Assembly: GCA_905216195.1 (NCBI GenBank)
Contig: CAJMSX010000056.1
Location: 1-22,128, forward strand
DNA length: 22,128 nucleotides
Direction of reading: 5' to 3'
Source of the DNA: an uncultured bacterium
GTDB taxonomy: Bacteria > Bacteroidota > Bacteroidia > Bacteroidales > Marinifilaceae
Shown here: positions 14,868 through 21,592 of the stretch, one piece after another
How positions within the stretch are numbered: position 1 is the stretch's first letter
Layout: each line of letters opens with the position of its first letter
The notes under the pieces: generated by a model
The model's input: only the letters and a program-made list of their open reading frames with translations
Told to the model about the DNA's origin: nothing
Databases searched by the model: none
Translations under genes and position numbers: made by a program

Positions 14868-15764
14868 GTGCAAAAGACGGAGTGGGAAGGGAAAACCGGA
14901 GGTGGAAGTTTCGGGCAAGGAGTATTGGCCTGGTTTTTTCGTTATGTAGATGTCCGGTTCGGTTATTTGGGAGTACGGGTGGTGGTCGTTTTTTACATGC
15001 TTTTTGCCCGAAAGCGTTGTCTGGCTATCTACCGGTATTTTAGGGAACGTCAGAATTATCCCCGGTTTAAAGCGTGGTGCAAAACCTACCGGAATCACTA
15101 TCTGTTCGGTCAAACCGTGTTGGATAAATTTGCTATTTTCAGCGGACACGGAAAGCAATATCGGGTAACTATATCCGGAAACGAATATTTTGAGCAGGCT
15201 TTGGATACGGAGAAGGGGTGTGTAATTGCCAGTTCCCATGTCGGAAATTTTGAAATTGCAGGCTATTTGCTCGAACAGCGGAAAAAGAAAATGAACGGCA
15301 TTATTTTCGGCGAAGAGGCAGAGGTTGTACAACGCTTACGGACTGAGATGCTGGGTATGCATAATGTCCATTTGATACCGGTGGCTGCGGATATGTCGCA
15401 TATTTTTCACATCCATGCTGCTTTAAGCCGGAATGAAATCGTAAGTATGCCGTGTGACCGGATATTTTCCGGGAATAAGAAAAGAACGCTGGAATTCCTG
15501 GGAGCGAAGGCTTGTTTCCCCACCGGTGCCTATTATCTGGCGGAGCAGTTTAAAACCGGAGTGCTGGCTTTATTTGTGATGAAAGAGAGTGCTTTGCATT
15601 ATCATATTTACGTCCGTCCTTTGGTAATTCCGGAGGAATTGGATAAGCGCGAAGAACGGGTGAAAGCGTTGTCGGAATGTTTTGTCCGGGAATTGAGCGG
15701 GATTTTAAAGCGTTATCCGGAACAGTGGTATAATTTTTATTCTTTTTGGGACGCAGAGGAATAA
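14868..15764 (+). CDS. LpxL-like lysophospholipid/lipid A-type acyltransferase
   Basis: A 298-residue membrane-associated acyltransferase starting at GTG 14868, two bases after the ACP stop. A hydrophobic stretch near residues 32-48 probably anchors it at the inner membrane. The HX4E catalytic motif is H124-V-G-N-F-E129 inside ASSHVGNFEIAG, as in LpxL/HtrB proteins. The family transfers acyl chains from ACP to a lipid. In aryl-polyene and flexirubin clusters such genes are thought to attach the polyene to a lipid anchor, which its position between ACP and dehydratase genes supports. The 168 bp after it (15765-15932) hold no supportable gene. Confidence 0.85.
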   Translation: MQKTEWEGKTGGGSFGQGVLAWFFRYVDVRFGYLGVRVVVVFYMLFARKRCLAIYRYFRERQNYPRFKAWCKTYRNHYLFGQTVLDKFAIFSGHGKQYRVTISGNEYFEQALDTEKGCVIASSHVGNFEIAGYLLEQRKKKMNGIIFGEEAEVVQRLRTEMLGMHNVHLIPVAADMSHIFHIHAALSRNEIVSMPCDRIFSGNKKRTLEFLGAKACFPTGAYYLAEQFKTGVLALFVMKESALHYHIYVRPLVIPEELDKREERVKALSECFVRELSGILKRYPEQWYNFYSFWDAEE

Positions 15765-15932
15765 AAAGGAGAGGGAGCCGGTTCTCCGAGGCTTCCGGTA
15801 GACTCGGGCCCATCGGAGGTCCGTCGGGTAAGGGGGAATTTTTATTTTACCGGACGCGCTTGAGAAAAATGGAGCTGCTTCGGACGGGAAGAGGGAAAAT
15901 TTTAGTTCGGGAGATTTATAGGGAGACAAATT

Positions 15933-16349
15933 ATGGAAAAATTTGATATTTTAGAACTTTTGCCCCAACGGCCTCCTTTTGTAATGGTCGATCGTTTGCG
16001 GCATTGTGATCCTGTCATAACGGAGACGGAGTTAGAGGTAAGGGAAGATAATATGTTTTGCCGGGATGGAATTTTATTCGAACCGGGAGTAGTGGAGAAT
16101 ATTGCTCAGACTTGTGCGGCCCGGATGGGATATATCAATAAAATCAATAATGAAAAAGTGAAAATCGGGTTTATCGGTGCATTACGGAATTTATCGATTC
16201 ACGATTTACCCAAAGTAAATGAAATGCTCCTCACCCGTATAGAAGTACAGAGTGAAGTAATGGCGTTGACTTTGGTGAAGGCTACCGTAGAATGTTGTGG
16301 AAGACTGATCGCCGAGTGCGAGATGAAGATAGCAATTAGTGAAAATTGA
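15933..16349 (+). CDS. hotdog-fold 3-hydroxyacyl-ACP dehydratase (ApeP/FabZ-like)
   Basis: A 138-residue single hotdog domain. LLPQRPPFVMVDRL (residues 9-22) matches the FabZ/ApeP opening, with Q12 where FabZ usually has a histidine. The catalytic helix reads GVVENIAQTCAARMG, giving E55 and Q59 of the E-x-x-A-Q motif. The HFPG segment that carries the FabZ catalytic histidine is replaced by DGILFEPG (45-52), and no histidine stands at the expected 14-residue distance from E55. Expected job: dehydrate the 3-hydroxyacyl-ACP made by the reductase, leaving the double bond of the polyene. The unusual active site makes a modified or partner-dependent mechanism possible. Confidence 0.82.
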   Translation: MEKFDILELLPQRPPFVMVDRLRHCDPVITETELEVREDNMFCRDGILFEPGVVENIAQTCAARMGYINKINNEKVKIGFIGALRNLSIHDLPKVNEMLLTRIEVQSEVMALTLVKATVECCGRLIAECEMKIAISEN

Positions 16350-16355
16350 GCGGCA

Positions 16356-16784
16356 ATGAAGTTAGTGGCAAGTAAAGAGATCGAAGTACGTTTCAGTGAG
16401 GTGGATTCGATGAGTATCGTATGGCACGGAAGTTACGCTAAATATTTTGAAGATGCCCGGGAGGAATTCGGACGTAAATATGATCTGGGCTATTTGAAAA
16501 TATTCGGAGAAGGATTTTATGCCCCTTTGGTTAAGTTGAATTTTGACTATAAAAAACCGCTCATTTATGGAAATAAAATGGTGGTTGAAATCGAATATTT
16601 ACCGACGGAAGCGGCCAAAATTTGTTTTAAGTACAGCGTATATGCGGGAAATCCTCAAGCGCCTTCGCTGATGGCGACAGGAAACAGCATGCAGGTTTTT
16701 CTGGATAAAGATTACCAACTGGTGTGGGGAAATCCGGAATTTTATGAAAATTGGAAAAAGCGATGGAGGGTATTTGAGAAATGA
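16356..16784 (+). CDS. 4HBT-family acyl thioesterase
   Basis: A 142-residue hotdog thioesterase of the 4-hydroxybenzoyl-CoA/YbgC type, six bases after the dehydratase stop. The N-terminal motif VRFSEVDSMSIVWHGSYAKY contains D17, the position of the catalytic aspartate, followed by the long central helix YFEDAREEFGRKYDL and the LIYGNKMVVEIEYL strand. It may release or edit acyl chains on the ACPs, or hydrolyse an aryl-CoA; similar genes are found in aryl-polyene clusters. The substrate cannot be told from the sequence. Confidence 0.87.
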   Translation: MKLVASKEIEVRFSEVDSMSIVWHGSYAKYFEDAREEFGRKYDLGYLKIFGEGFYAPLVKLNFDYKKPLIYGNKMVVEIEYLPTEAAKICFKYSVYAGNPQAPSLMATGNSMQVFLDKDYQLVWGNPEFYENWKKRWRVFEK

Positions 16785-16808
16785 TCTGCTTTTTTTAAAC
16801 ACGAAAAA

Positions 16809-17951
16809 ATGAAAATTTGTATTGTTGCAGACAATATTATTTCTTCTCTTGGTTTTACGACGGCTGAAAATATCGCTGCCATAAAACGGGGAGAAACCGG
16901 TTTACGCCTTTGTGAGGATTACTTGGAAAGAGGAATACCGGAACCTTTTGTTGCTTCCGTTGTGGACGACGAGAAATTGAAAAAACGACTGGAGATAGAG
17001 GGAATGGATCCAAAACGGTATACCCGTTTCGAACAAATGGCTATCGCTTCGGTGGCTGAAGCCACAGGCGGAAAGCCGGCTATTTTAGCTGACAAAAAAA
17101 CTTTATTCGTGTTGTCGACGACGAAAGGAAACATCGAGTTGTTGGAAAAAAGGTTCAGGTATAATTTCGGTCCCGAACGTTTGTATTTGTGGAAATCAGC
17201 CCGGCTGATTGCGGCTTATTTCAACAATCCGAATGAACCGCTGGTGGTTTCGAATGCTTGTATTTCCGGTGTGGCCGCCCAAATTATTGCCAGACGCTGG
17301 CTGGAAACCGGGGAATATGAGAGAGTGGTAGTGACAGGAGCGGAAGTTTTATCCCGCTTCATTGTATCCGGTTTTCAATCTTTTAAAGCTTTGTCTTCCG
17401 AGCCTTGCCGTCCTTTCGATGCCGGGCGTTGCGGTTTGAATATCGGAGAAGGAGCTGCAACTTTGGTATTGGAAAAAAGGAAAGAAACCGAAGGGAAAGT
17501 CGTATTGGAAGCAGGAGCGGTTACAAACGATGCCAATCACATTTCAGGCCCTTCCCGGACGGGAGAAGGGTTGTATCTCGCTTTGCAAAAGGTCTTGCAG
17601 GGAGTGAAAGCGGAGGATATCGGTTTCCTGAATGCTCATGGAACAGCCACCCTTTATAACGATGAGATGGAAGCGATTGCTTTTGACCGGGCCGGGTTGC
17701 TGGAAGTGCCGGTATACAGTTTGAAAGGTTATTTCGGACATAGCATGGGTGCGGCCGGGGTAATGGAAACGGTTGTGGCTTCCCGGGCTTTGAGGGAGCA
17801 TTTTATTCCGCTTAGCCCAGGTTACCGGACCTGTGGAGTAACGAGACCCTTACGCCTGGTAACGCAGCCAATGACTTTGAAGAAACGGCAATGTATAAAA
17901 ACGATTTCAGGATTCGGTGGCTGTAATGCCGCCCTCCGCTTAAGCTGTTAG
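16809..17951 (+). CDS. beta-ketoacyl-ACP synthase, second full-length copy
   Basis: A 380-residue ketosynthase, a little short for the family. C151 in SNACISGVAA, H277 in NAHGTATLYND and H311 in KGYFGHSMGAAG complete the Cys-His-His triad. The N-terminus MKICIVADNIISSLG is a reduced form of the usual VVITGxG start, and the C-terminus ends with FGGCNAALRLSC. It is divergent from the KAS at 13378, which suggests a different chain-length or starter preference. It is followed after four bases by the half-size ketosynthase-like gene, hinting that the two work together. Confidence 0.9.
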   Translation: MKICIVADNIISSLGFTTAENIAAIKRGETGLRLCEDYLERGIPEPFVASVVDDEKLKKRLEIEGMDPKRYTRFEQMAIASVAEATGGKPAILADKKTLFVLSTTKGNIELLEKRFRYNFGPERLYLWKSARLIAAYFNNPNEPLVVSNACISGVAAQIIARRWLETGEYERVVVTGAEVLSRFIVSGFQSFKALSSEPCRPFDAGRCGLNIGEGAATLVLEKRKETEGKVVLEAGAVTNDANHISGPSRTGEGLYLALQKVLQGVKAEDIGFLNAHGTATLYNDEMEAIAFDRAGLLEVPVYSLKGYFGHSMGAAGVMETVVASRALREHFIPLSPGYRTCGVTRPLRLVTQPMTLKKRQCIKTISGFGGCNAALRLSC

Positions 17952-17955
17952 GTGT

Positions 17956-18555
17956 ATGTTGATAATAAAGAGATATTGCCGTATGGAGACGGGACGATGC
18001 CGGCTGGATGGAAAAGATTTTTTTTGTTCCGGGACACAAAACGGGAAAGAGTTTTTGAGTCAGCTCTACCGGGTGCTGGAAGTGGATTATCCGAAGTTCT
18101 TTAAAATGGATGTATTGGCGAAAGCCGGTTTTTTGGCAGCGGAATTGTTATTGCAGGGAGCGAAAGAAGTCGGGGGGGAGCGGACCGGTTTGTTTTTAGC
18201 CAACCGGTCTTCCTCCCTGGATACCGACCGGCACTATCAGGAAACGATAGGGGAGGAGTATTTTCCCAGTCCTTCCGTATTCGTGTACACTTTACCGAAT
18301 ATCGTGTTGGGAGAAATTTGCATCCGGCATAAGATTTATGGGGAAAATACCTTTTTTGTGAGTTCTGAATTCGAAGCGGAACGCATGTGTTCGTATGTGG
18401 AACGGGTTTTTACGGAAACCGGAATGGAGAGGGCTTTGGTCGGCTGGTTGGAGTGTGTGGGAGACCGGTGCGGGGTGTTTGCTTGCCGGGTGGAAAAGGA
18501 TGGAAGAGGAATAGATTTTACGCATTATCATATCAATAAATTACATAAAGAATAG
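17956..18555 (+). CDS. half-size ketosynthase-like protein of flexirubin/aryl-polyene clusters
   Basis: A 199-residue protein related only to the N-terminal half of a ketosynthase: YPKFFKMDVLAKAGFLAAELLL, then GLFLANRSSSLDTD and FPSPSVFVYTLPNIVLGEICIR, which match the region before the active-site cysteine of KAS proteins. The following GENTFFVSSEF stands where KAS proteins have the T-x-x-x-A-C-A-S-G loop, so the cysteine is missing, and the half with both histidines is absent. Similar stand-alone proteins occur in Bacteroidetes polyene loci, which argues against a simple truncation. A non-catalytic partner role for the neighbouring complete KAS is likely but unproven. The ATG at 17956 is preferred; ATG 17983 would be nine codons shorter. 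Confidence 0.72.
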   Translation: MLIIKRYCRMETGRCRLDGKDFFCSGTQNGKEFLSQLYRVLEVDYPKFFKMDVLAKAGFLAAELLLQGAKEVGGERTGLFLANRSSSLDTDRHYQETIGEEYFPSPSVFVYTLPNIVLGEICIRHKIYGENTFFVSSEFEAERMCSYVERVFTETGMERALVGWLECVGDRCGVFACRVEKDGRGIDFTHYHINKLHKE

Positions 18556-18559
18556 AGTC

Positions 18560-18817
18560 ATGGAAGAATTAATGGCAAAGTTAAAGAGAGAGATTATCGA
18601 AGTATTGAATTTGGAAGGAATGACTCCGGAAGATATTGCAGACGATGCACCTTTGTTCGGAGAAGGGTTGGGGTTGGATTCGATCGACGCTTTGGAATTG
18701 ATCGTATTGATGGAAAAGAATTACGGTATCAAATTACAGGATCCCAATCAGGGGAAGGAAATATTCCGTTCGGTAAAGACCATGGCAGAGTATATCGGAA
18801 AGAACAGGAAATTTTAA
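18560..18817 (+). CDS. acyl carrier protein, intact copy
   Basis: An 85-residue acidic protein with the phosphopantetheine motif LGLDSIDALELIVLMEK; S41 is the attachment serine. Four-helix ACP layout with the typical loop DDAPLFGEGLGLD before helix 2 and KTMAEYIGKN as helix 4. It carries the growing chain between the condensing, reducing and dehydrating enzymes of the operon. It is only four bases after the half-KAS gene. It differs clearly from the frameshifted ACP at 14621 (different length and loop), so the two are distinct carriers and not recent copies; if the first is truly broken this may be the only working ACP in the visible part of the operon. Confidence 0.95.
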   Translation: MEELMAKLKREIIEVLNLEGMTPEDIADDAPLFGEGLGLDSIDALELIVLMEKNYGIKLQDPNQGKEIFRSVKTMAEYIGKNRKF

Positions 18818-18821
18818 AAAG

Positions 18822-18835
18822 CGTCCGATCGGACG
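18822..18835. repeat. 14-bp perfect palindrome
   Basis: CGTCCGATCGGACG is its own reverse complement and lies four bases after the ACP stop in a 129-bp gap. Further on, AAAACGG (18852-18858) and CCGTTTT (18870-18876) form a 7-bp stem. No T-run follows either, so the pair may act as an internal processing or partial termination element between the ACP and the next KAS. Confidence 0.6.
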
Positions 18836-18946
18836 GTTGTGGCAGAAGGGAAAAACGGCCAAGTGTGAACCGTTTTCACCCGCTCTTTTCCGGTGTTGGG
18901 GATGTAGCATCGGGGGAGGGGCATGATAGAACTTGTTGGTGAGTAA

Positions 18947-20179
18947 ATGGAAAAAGAAAGCATAGTTGTAACAGGAATGGGTATTATTTCCGCTTTAGGA
19001 GCGGGAGTGGATGCAACGTGGCGAGCCTTGCGGGAAGGACGTTCGGGAATCGGACGTTTGGAATTTTTGCAGACCGCTCACCGGGATATTCCCTGTGCCG
19101 AAGTAAAATTTAGCGATCGGGTATTGGCGGAGCGTTTGGGCTTGGCTACCGGAGAAATTGCGACCAGAACGGCTTTACTGGGAATGGAGGCTTTGCGGGA
19201 AGCCTGGGGGTCTGCCGGTTTATCGGCCGGGCTTCAGAAACGGTTTGCGTTTATCAACGGAACGACTGTAGGGGGAATGGAAAAAAGTGAACAGTATTAC
19301 CTGGATTTTTTGGAGAATGACAGCCGGAATGCCTATATAGCTGCGCATGAATGCGGGGCTTGTACGGAAAAAATTGCCGATGATCTCGGTGTATTCAGTT
19401 ATGTGACGACTTTGTCGACGGCTTGTTCCTCGGCGGCTAATGCGGTGATGTTGGGAGCCAACCTGATCAAGGCGGGGATAACGGATGTCGCTTTGGTAGG
19501 AGGAAGCGAATGCCTCACTAAGTTTCACTTGAACGGCTTTCGTACATTGATGATACTGGACCGGGAGCCTTGCCGGCCTTTTGACGACGCCCGGGCCGGC
19601 TTAAATCTAGGTGAAGGTGCGGCTTATCTTGTTCTGGAAAAAGAAAAGGCGGCTTTAGCCCGGGGGGTGAGGCCTCTTTGCGTATTGGCCGGCTATGGAA
19701 ATGCTTGCGATGCATTCCATCAGACAGCTTCTTCTGAAGAGGGTGTCGGAGCAGCGATGGCGATGGAGGAAGCGCTTAAAATGAGCGGTTTGAGGCCGGA
19801 GGATATCGACTATATCAATGCTCACGGGACAGGGACGAGGAATAATGACTTATCGGAAGGGCGGGCGATATGCCATGTATTCGGAGATCGGATTCCCTGG
19901 GTCAGTTCAACGAAAGCGATGACCGGACATACGACGAGTGCATCGGGAAGCGTAGAGGCGGTCATTTCTATTTTGGCTATGCTGCATCAGTTTATTCCGG
20001 TGAATCTGCGTTTCAGTCGTCAAATGCCCGAATTGCCTTTTGCCCCGGTCAGCCAGCCCGTGGAAGGTGCCGAACTGAAAAATGTATTGTCGAATTCATT
20101 CGGTTTCGGCGGAAATAATTCTTCTTTGGTTTTTTCCGCCTGGGATCAGAAAGCCGCATCGGAAAGAGTAGGAAGCTAA
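18947..20179 (+). CDS. beta-ketoacyl-ACP synthase, third full-length copy
   Basis: A 410-residue KAS II-type enzyme of standard length. C160 in LSTACSSAANA, H293 in NAHGTGTRNND and H328 in KAMTGHTTSASGS form the full triad, and FGFGGNNSSLVF is the C-terminal glycine-rich loop. It is followed five bases later by the cysteine-less ketosynthase-like gene, the same order as the KS-alpha / chain-length-factor pairs of type II polyketide and aryl-polyene systems (ApeO/ApeC-like). It is therefore the best candidate for the main polyene-extending condensing enzyme. The ATG at 18947 starts the normal ESIVVTGMGIISALG N-terminus. Confidence 0.95.
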   Translation: MEKESIVVTGMGIISALGAGVDATWRALREGRSGIGRLEFLQTAHRDIPCAEVKFSDRVLAERLGLATGEIATRTALLGMEALREAWGSAGLSAGLQKRFAFINGTTVGGMEKSEQYYLDFLENDSRNAYIAAHECGACTEKIADDLGVFSYVTTLSTACSSAANAVMLGANLIKAGITDVALVGGSECLTKFHLNGFRTLMILDREPCRPFDDARAGLNLGEGAAYLVLEKEKAALARGVRPLCVLAGYGNACDAFHQTASSEEGVGAAMAMEEALKMSGLRPEDIDYINAHGTGTRNNDLSEGRAICHVFGDRIPWVSSTKAMTGHTTSASGSVEAVISILAMLHQFIPVNLRFSRQMPELPFAPVSQPVEGAELKNVLSNSFGFGGNNSSLVFSAWDQKAASERVGS

Positions 20180-20184
20180 AAAAT

Positions 20185-21243
20185 ATGGGAAATATGGGAG
20201 TATATATCAGGGGAATAGGCGCGATTTCTATTCAGCAACCTTTATCGGAAACCGCTGTGTGGGAGCCTGTGGCTTACCATGCGCCACAGCTGAGGTGTAT
20301 CGAACCGGATTACCGGAATTATTTCGATCCGATTTCCGCCAGACGGATGAGTCGTATTGTAAAGCGGGCTGTCGTTACTTCCACCCGGGCGTTGGAAGAA
20401 TCCGGAATTTCTATGCCGGATGCGGTTATTTCCGGAACAGGACTCGGTTGTGTAGAAGATACGGAAAAATTTCTGACCGCTATGGTTCGGAATGGGGAAG
20501 AATGTCTGCAACCTTCCTTTTTTATCCAATCGACACACAATACGATCAGTTCGCAGATAGCCATTCGTTTGAAATGCCACGGTTACAACAATACACATGT
20601 ACAAAGGGGAATTTCTTTTGAAAGTGCCTTACAGGAGGCTTTGTTGCTGTTTGCTTGCGGACGTATTCGCTCGGCATTGGTAGGAGGATATGATGAACTG
20701 ACTCCCACTTATTTCGGTATGTTGGGCAGGTTAGGCTATTGGCGGGAGAAGATAGACGATACGCTTCGGATTGCAGAATACCCGGCTAAGGGAACCTTTG
20801 CGGGAGAAGGAAGTATTTGCTTTATGTTGTCTTCCGAGTTCGATCCTTCGGCTTATGCGCAGCTGGAAGGATGTGAAATTGCTTATGAATGCGGAGATTT
20901 GCGGGGGGAAACCGAACGTTTTCTGGAAAAACACGGTATTTCCCTGAACGAGGTGGACGTTGTCATGACCGGCAGAAACGGAGATGAGCGGAATGACGAA
21001 GCATACAACCGGAGCTGGCTGACGGAAAAGAAAGAGGTATGGTATAAGCCCGCTTGCGGAGAATTTTTTACGGCTCCCGCTTATGGTATGTTTGAGGCGG
21101 CGGTTTGTTTACGGAGAGGATATGTGCCGGCTTGCTTGACGAGAAATAAGGAGCGTATCGACGGAGTAAGACGTATTTTAATCCTCAATCACTGGCAGCA
21201 AAAAGATTATTCATTTATCGTGTTAACCTCATGTGGAAATTGA
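20185..21243 (+). CDS. ketosynthase-like chain-length-factor protein lacking the active-site cysteine
   Basis: A 352-residue protein with ketosynthase fold features (YIRGIGAISIQQPL start, ISGTGLGCVEDTEKF, PSFFIQSTHNTISSQIAI) but without catalytic residues. The active-site loop reads NNTHVQRGISFESAL, putting G142 about where the nucleophilic cysteine would be, and the loop of the second histidine is replaced by KPACGEFFTAPAYG. Shorter than a normal KAS. Known parallels are the KS-beta / chain-length factors such as ApeC, which pair with the preceding active KS and set the product length. It overlaps the next gene by 13 bases. Confidence 0.85.
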   Translation: MGNMGVYIRGIGAISIQQPLSETAVWEPVAYHAPQLRCIEPDYRNYFDPISARRMSRIVKRAVVTSTRALEESGISMPDAVISGTGLGCVEDTEKFLTAMVRNGEECLQPSFFIQSTHNTISSQIAIRLKCHGYNNTHVQRGISFESALQEALLLFACGRIRSALVGGYDELTPTYFGMLGRLGYWREKIDDTLRIAEYPAKGTFAGEGSICFMLSSEFDPSAYAQLEGCEIAYECGDLRGETERFLEKHGISLNEVDVVMTGRNGDERNDEAYNRSWLTEKKEVWYKPACGEFFTAPAYGMFEAAVCLRRGYVPACLTRNKERIDGVRRILILNHWQQKDYSFIVLTSCGN

Positions 21244-21587
21244 TTGTCTTGTCGACTATACAAAGTCTTTTTCTGGTTGTTTCTCAGGTTTTTTTAAAAT
21301 TAGCCATGACCAGAATGGGGGCTTTCCGGTTTTCCCGGGAATTCCTGAAAGAAGTTTTAGGAAACTGGCAACTGGCTTGTTCAGGAATTAGCATAGCTGT
21401 CGCCACTGTGTTGTGGATGTATATTTTGCGTCGGTTCGAATTCAGTATGGCTTATCCCATGATTAGTATCAGTTACATTTTCGGGATGTTGGTGGCGGTA
21501 TTTTTGTTCCACGAAACTGTACCGTTGACGCGTTGGATCGGAGTTTTTCTGATTATAGCCGGAGTCGTGTTGGTTGCTAAAAATTAA
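21231..21587 (+). CDS. SMR/EamA-type four-helix membrane protein
   Basis: A 118-residue very hydrophobic protein with four predicted membrane helices (about 3-25, 48-65, 72-92, 98-116). Length, helix count and the ending GVFLIIAGVVLVAKN resemble the small multidrug resistance/EamA group, including the lipid-linked sugar flippase subunits ArnE/ArnF. Such proteins work as dimers. The SMR glutamate at the middle of helix 1 is not seen (VLSTIQSLFLVVSQVFLKLA), so drug/proton exchange is doubtful; a role in moving a lipid-linked polyene or precursor across the inner membrane fits the position better. The start overlaps the upstream gene by 13 bases, indicating translational coupling. Confidence 0.8.
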   Translation: MWKLIVLSTIQSLFLVVSQVFLKLAMTRMGAFRFSREFLKEVLGNWQLACSGISIAVATVLWMYILRRFEFSMAYPMISISYIFGMLVAVFLFHETVPLTRWIGVFLIIAGVVLVAKN

Positions 21588-21592
21588 CAGAA

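Noticed and set aside
15746..15946. A 66-codon plus-strand open frame between the acyltransferase and dehydratase genes
   Set aside because: It overlaps the ends of both neighbours, has biased R/G-rich content and no recognisable family; more likely chance in GC-rich DNA.
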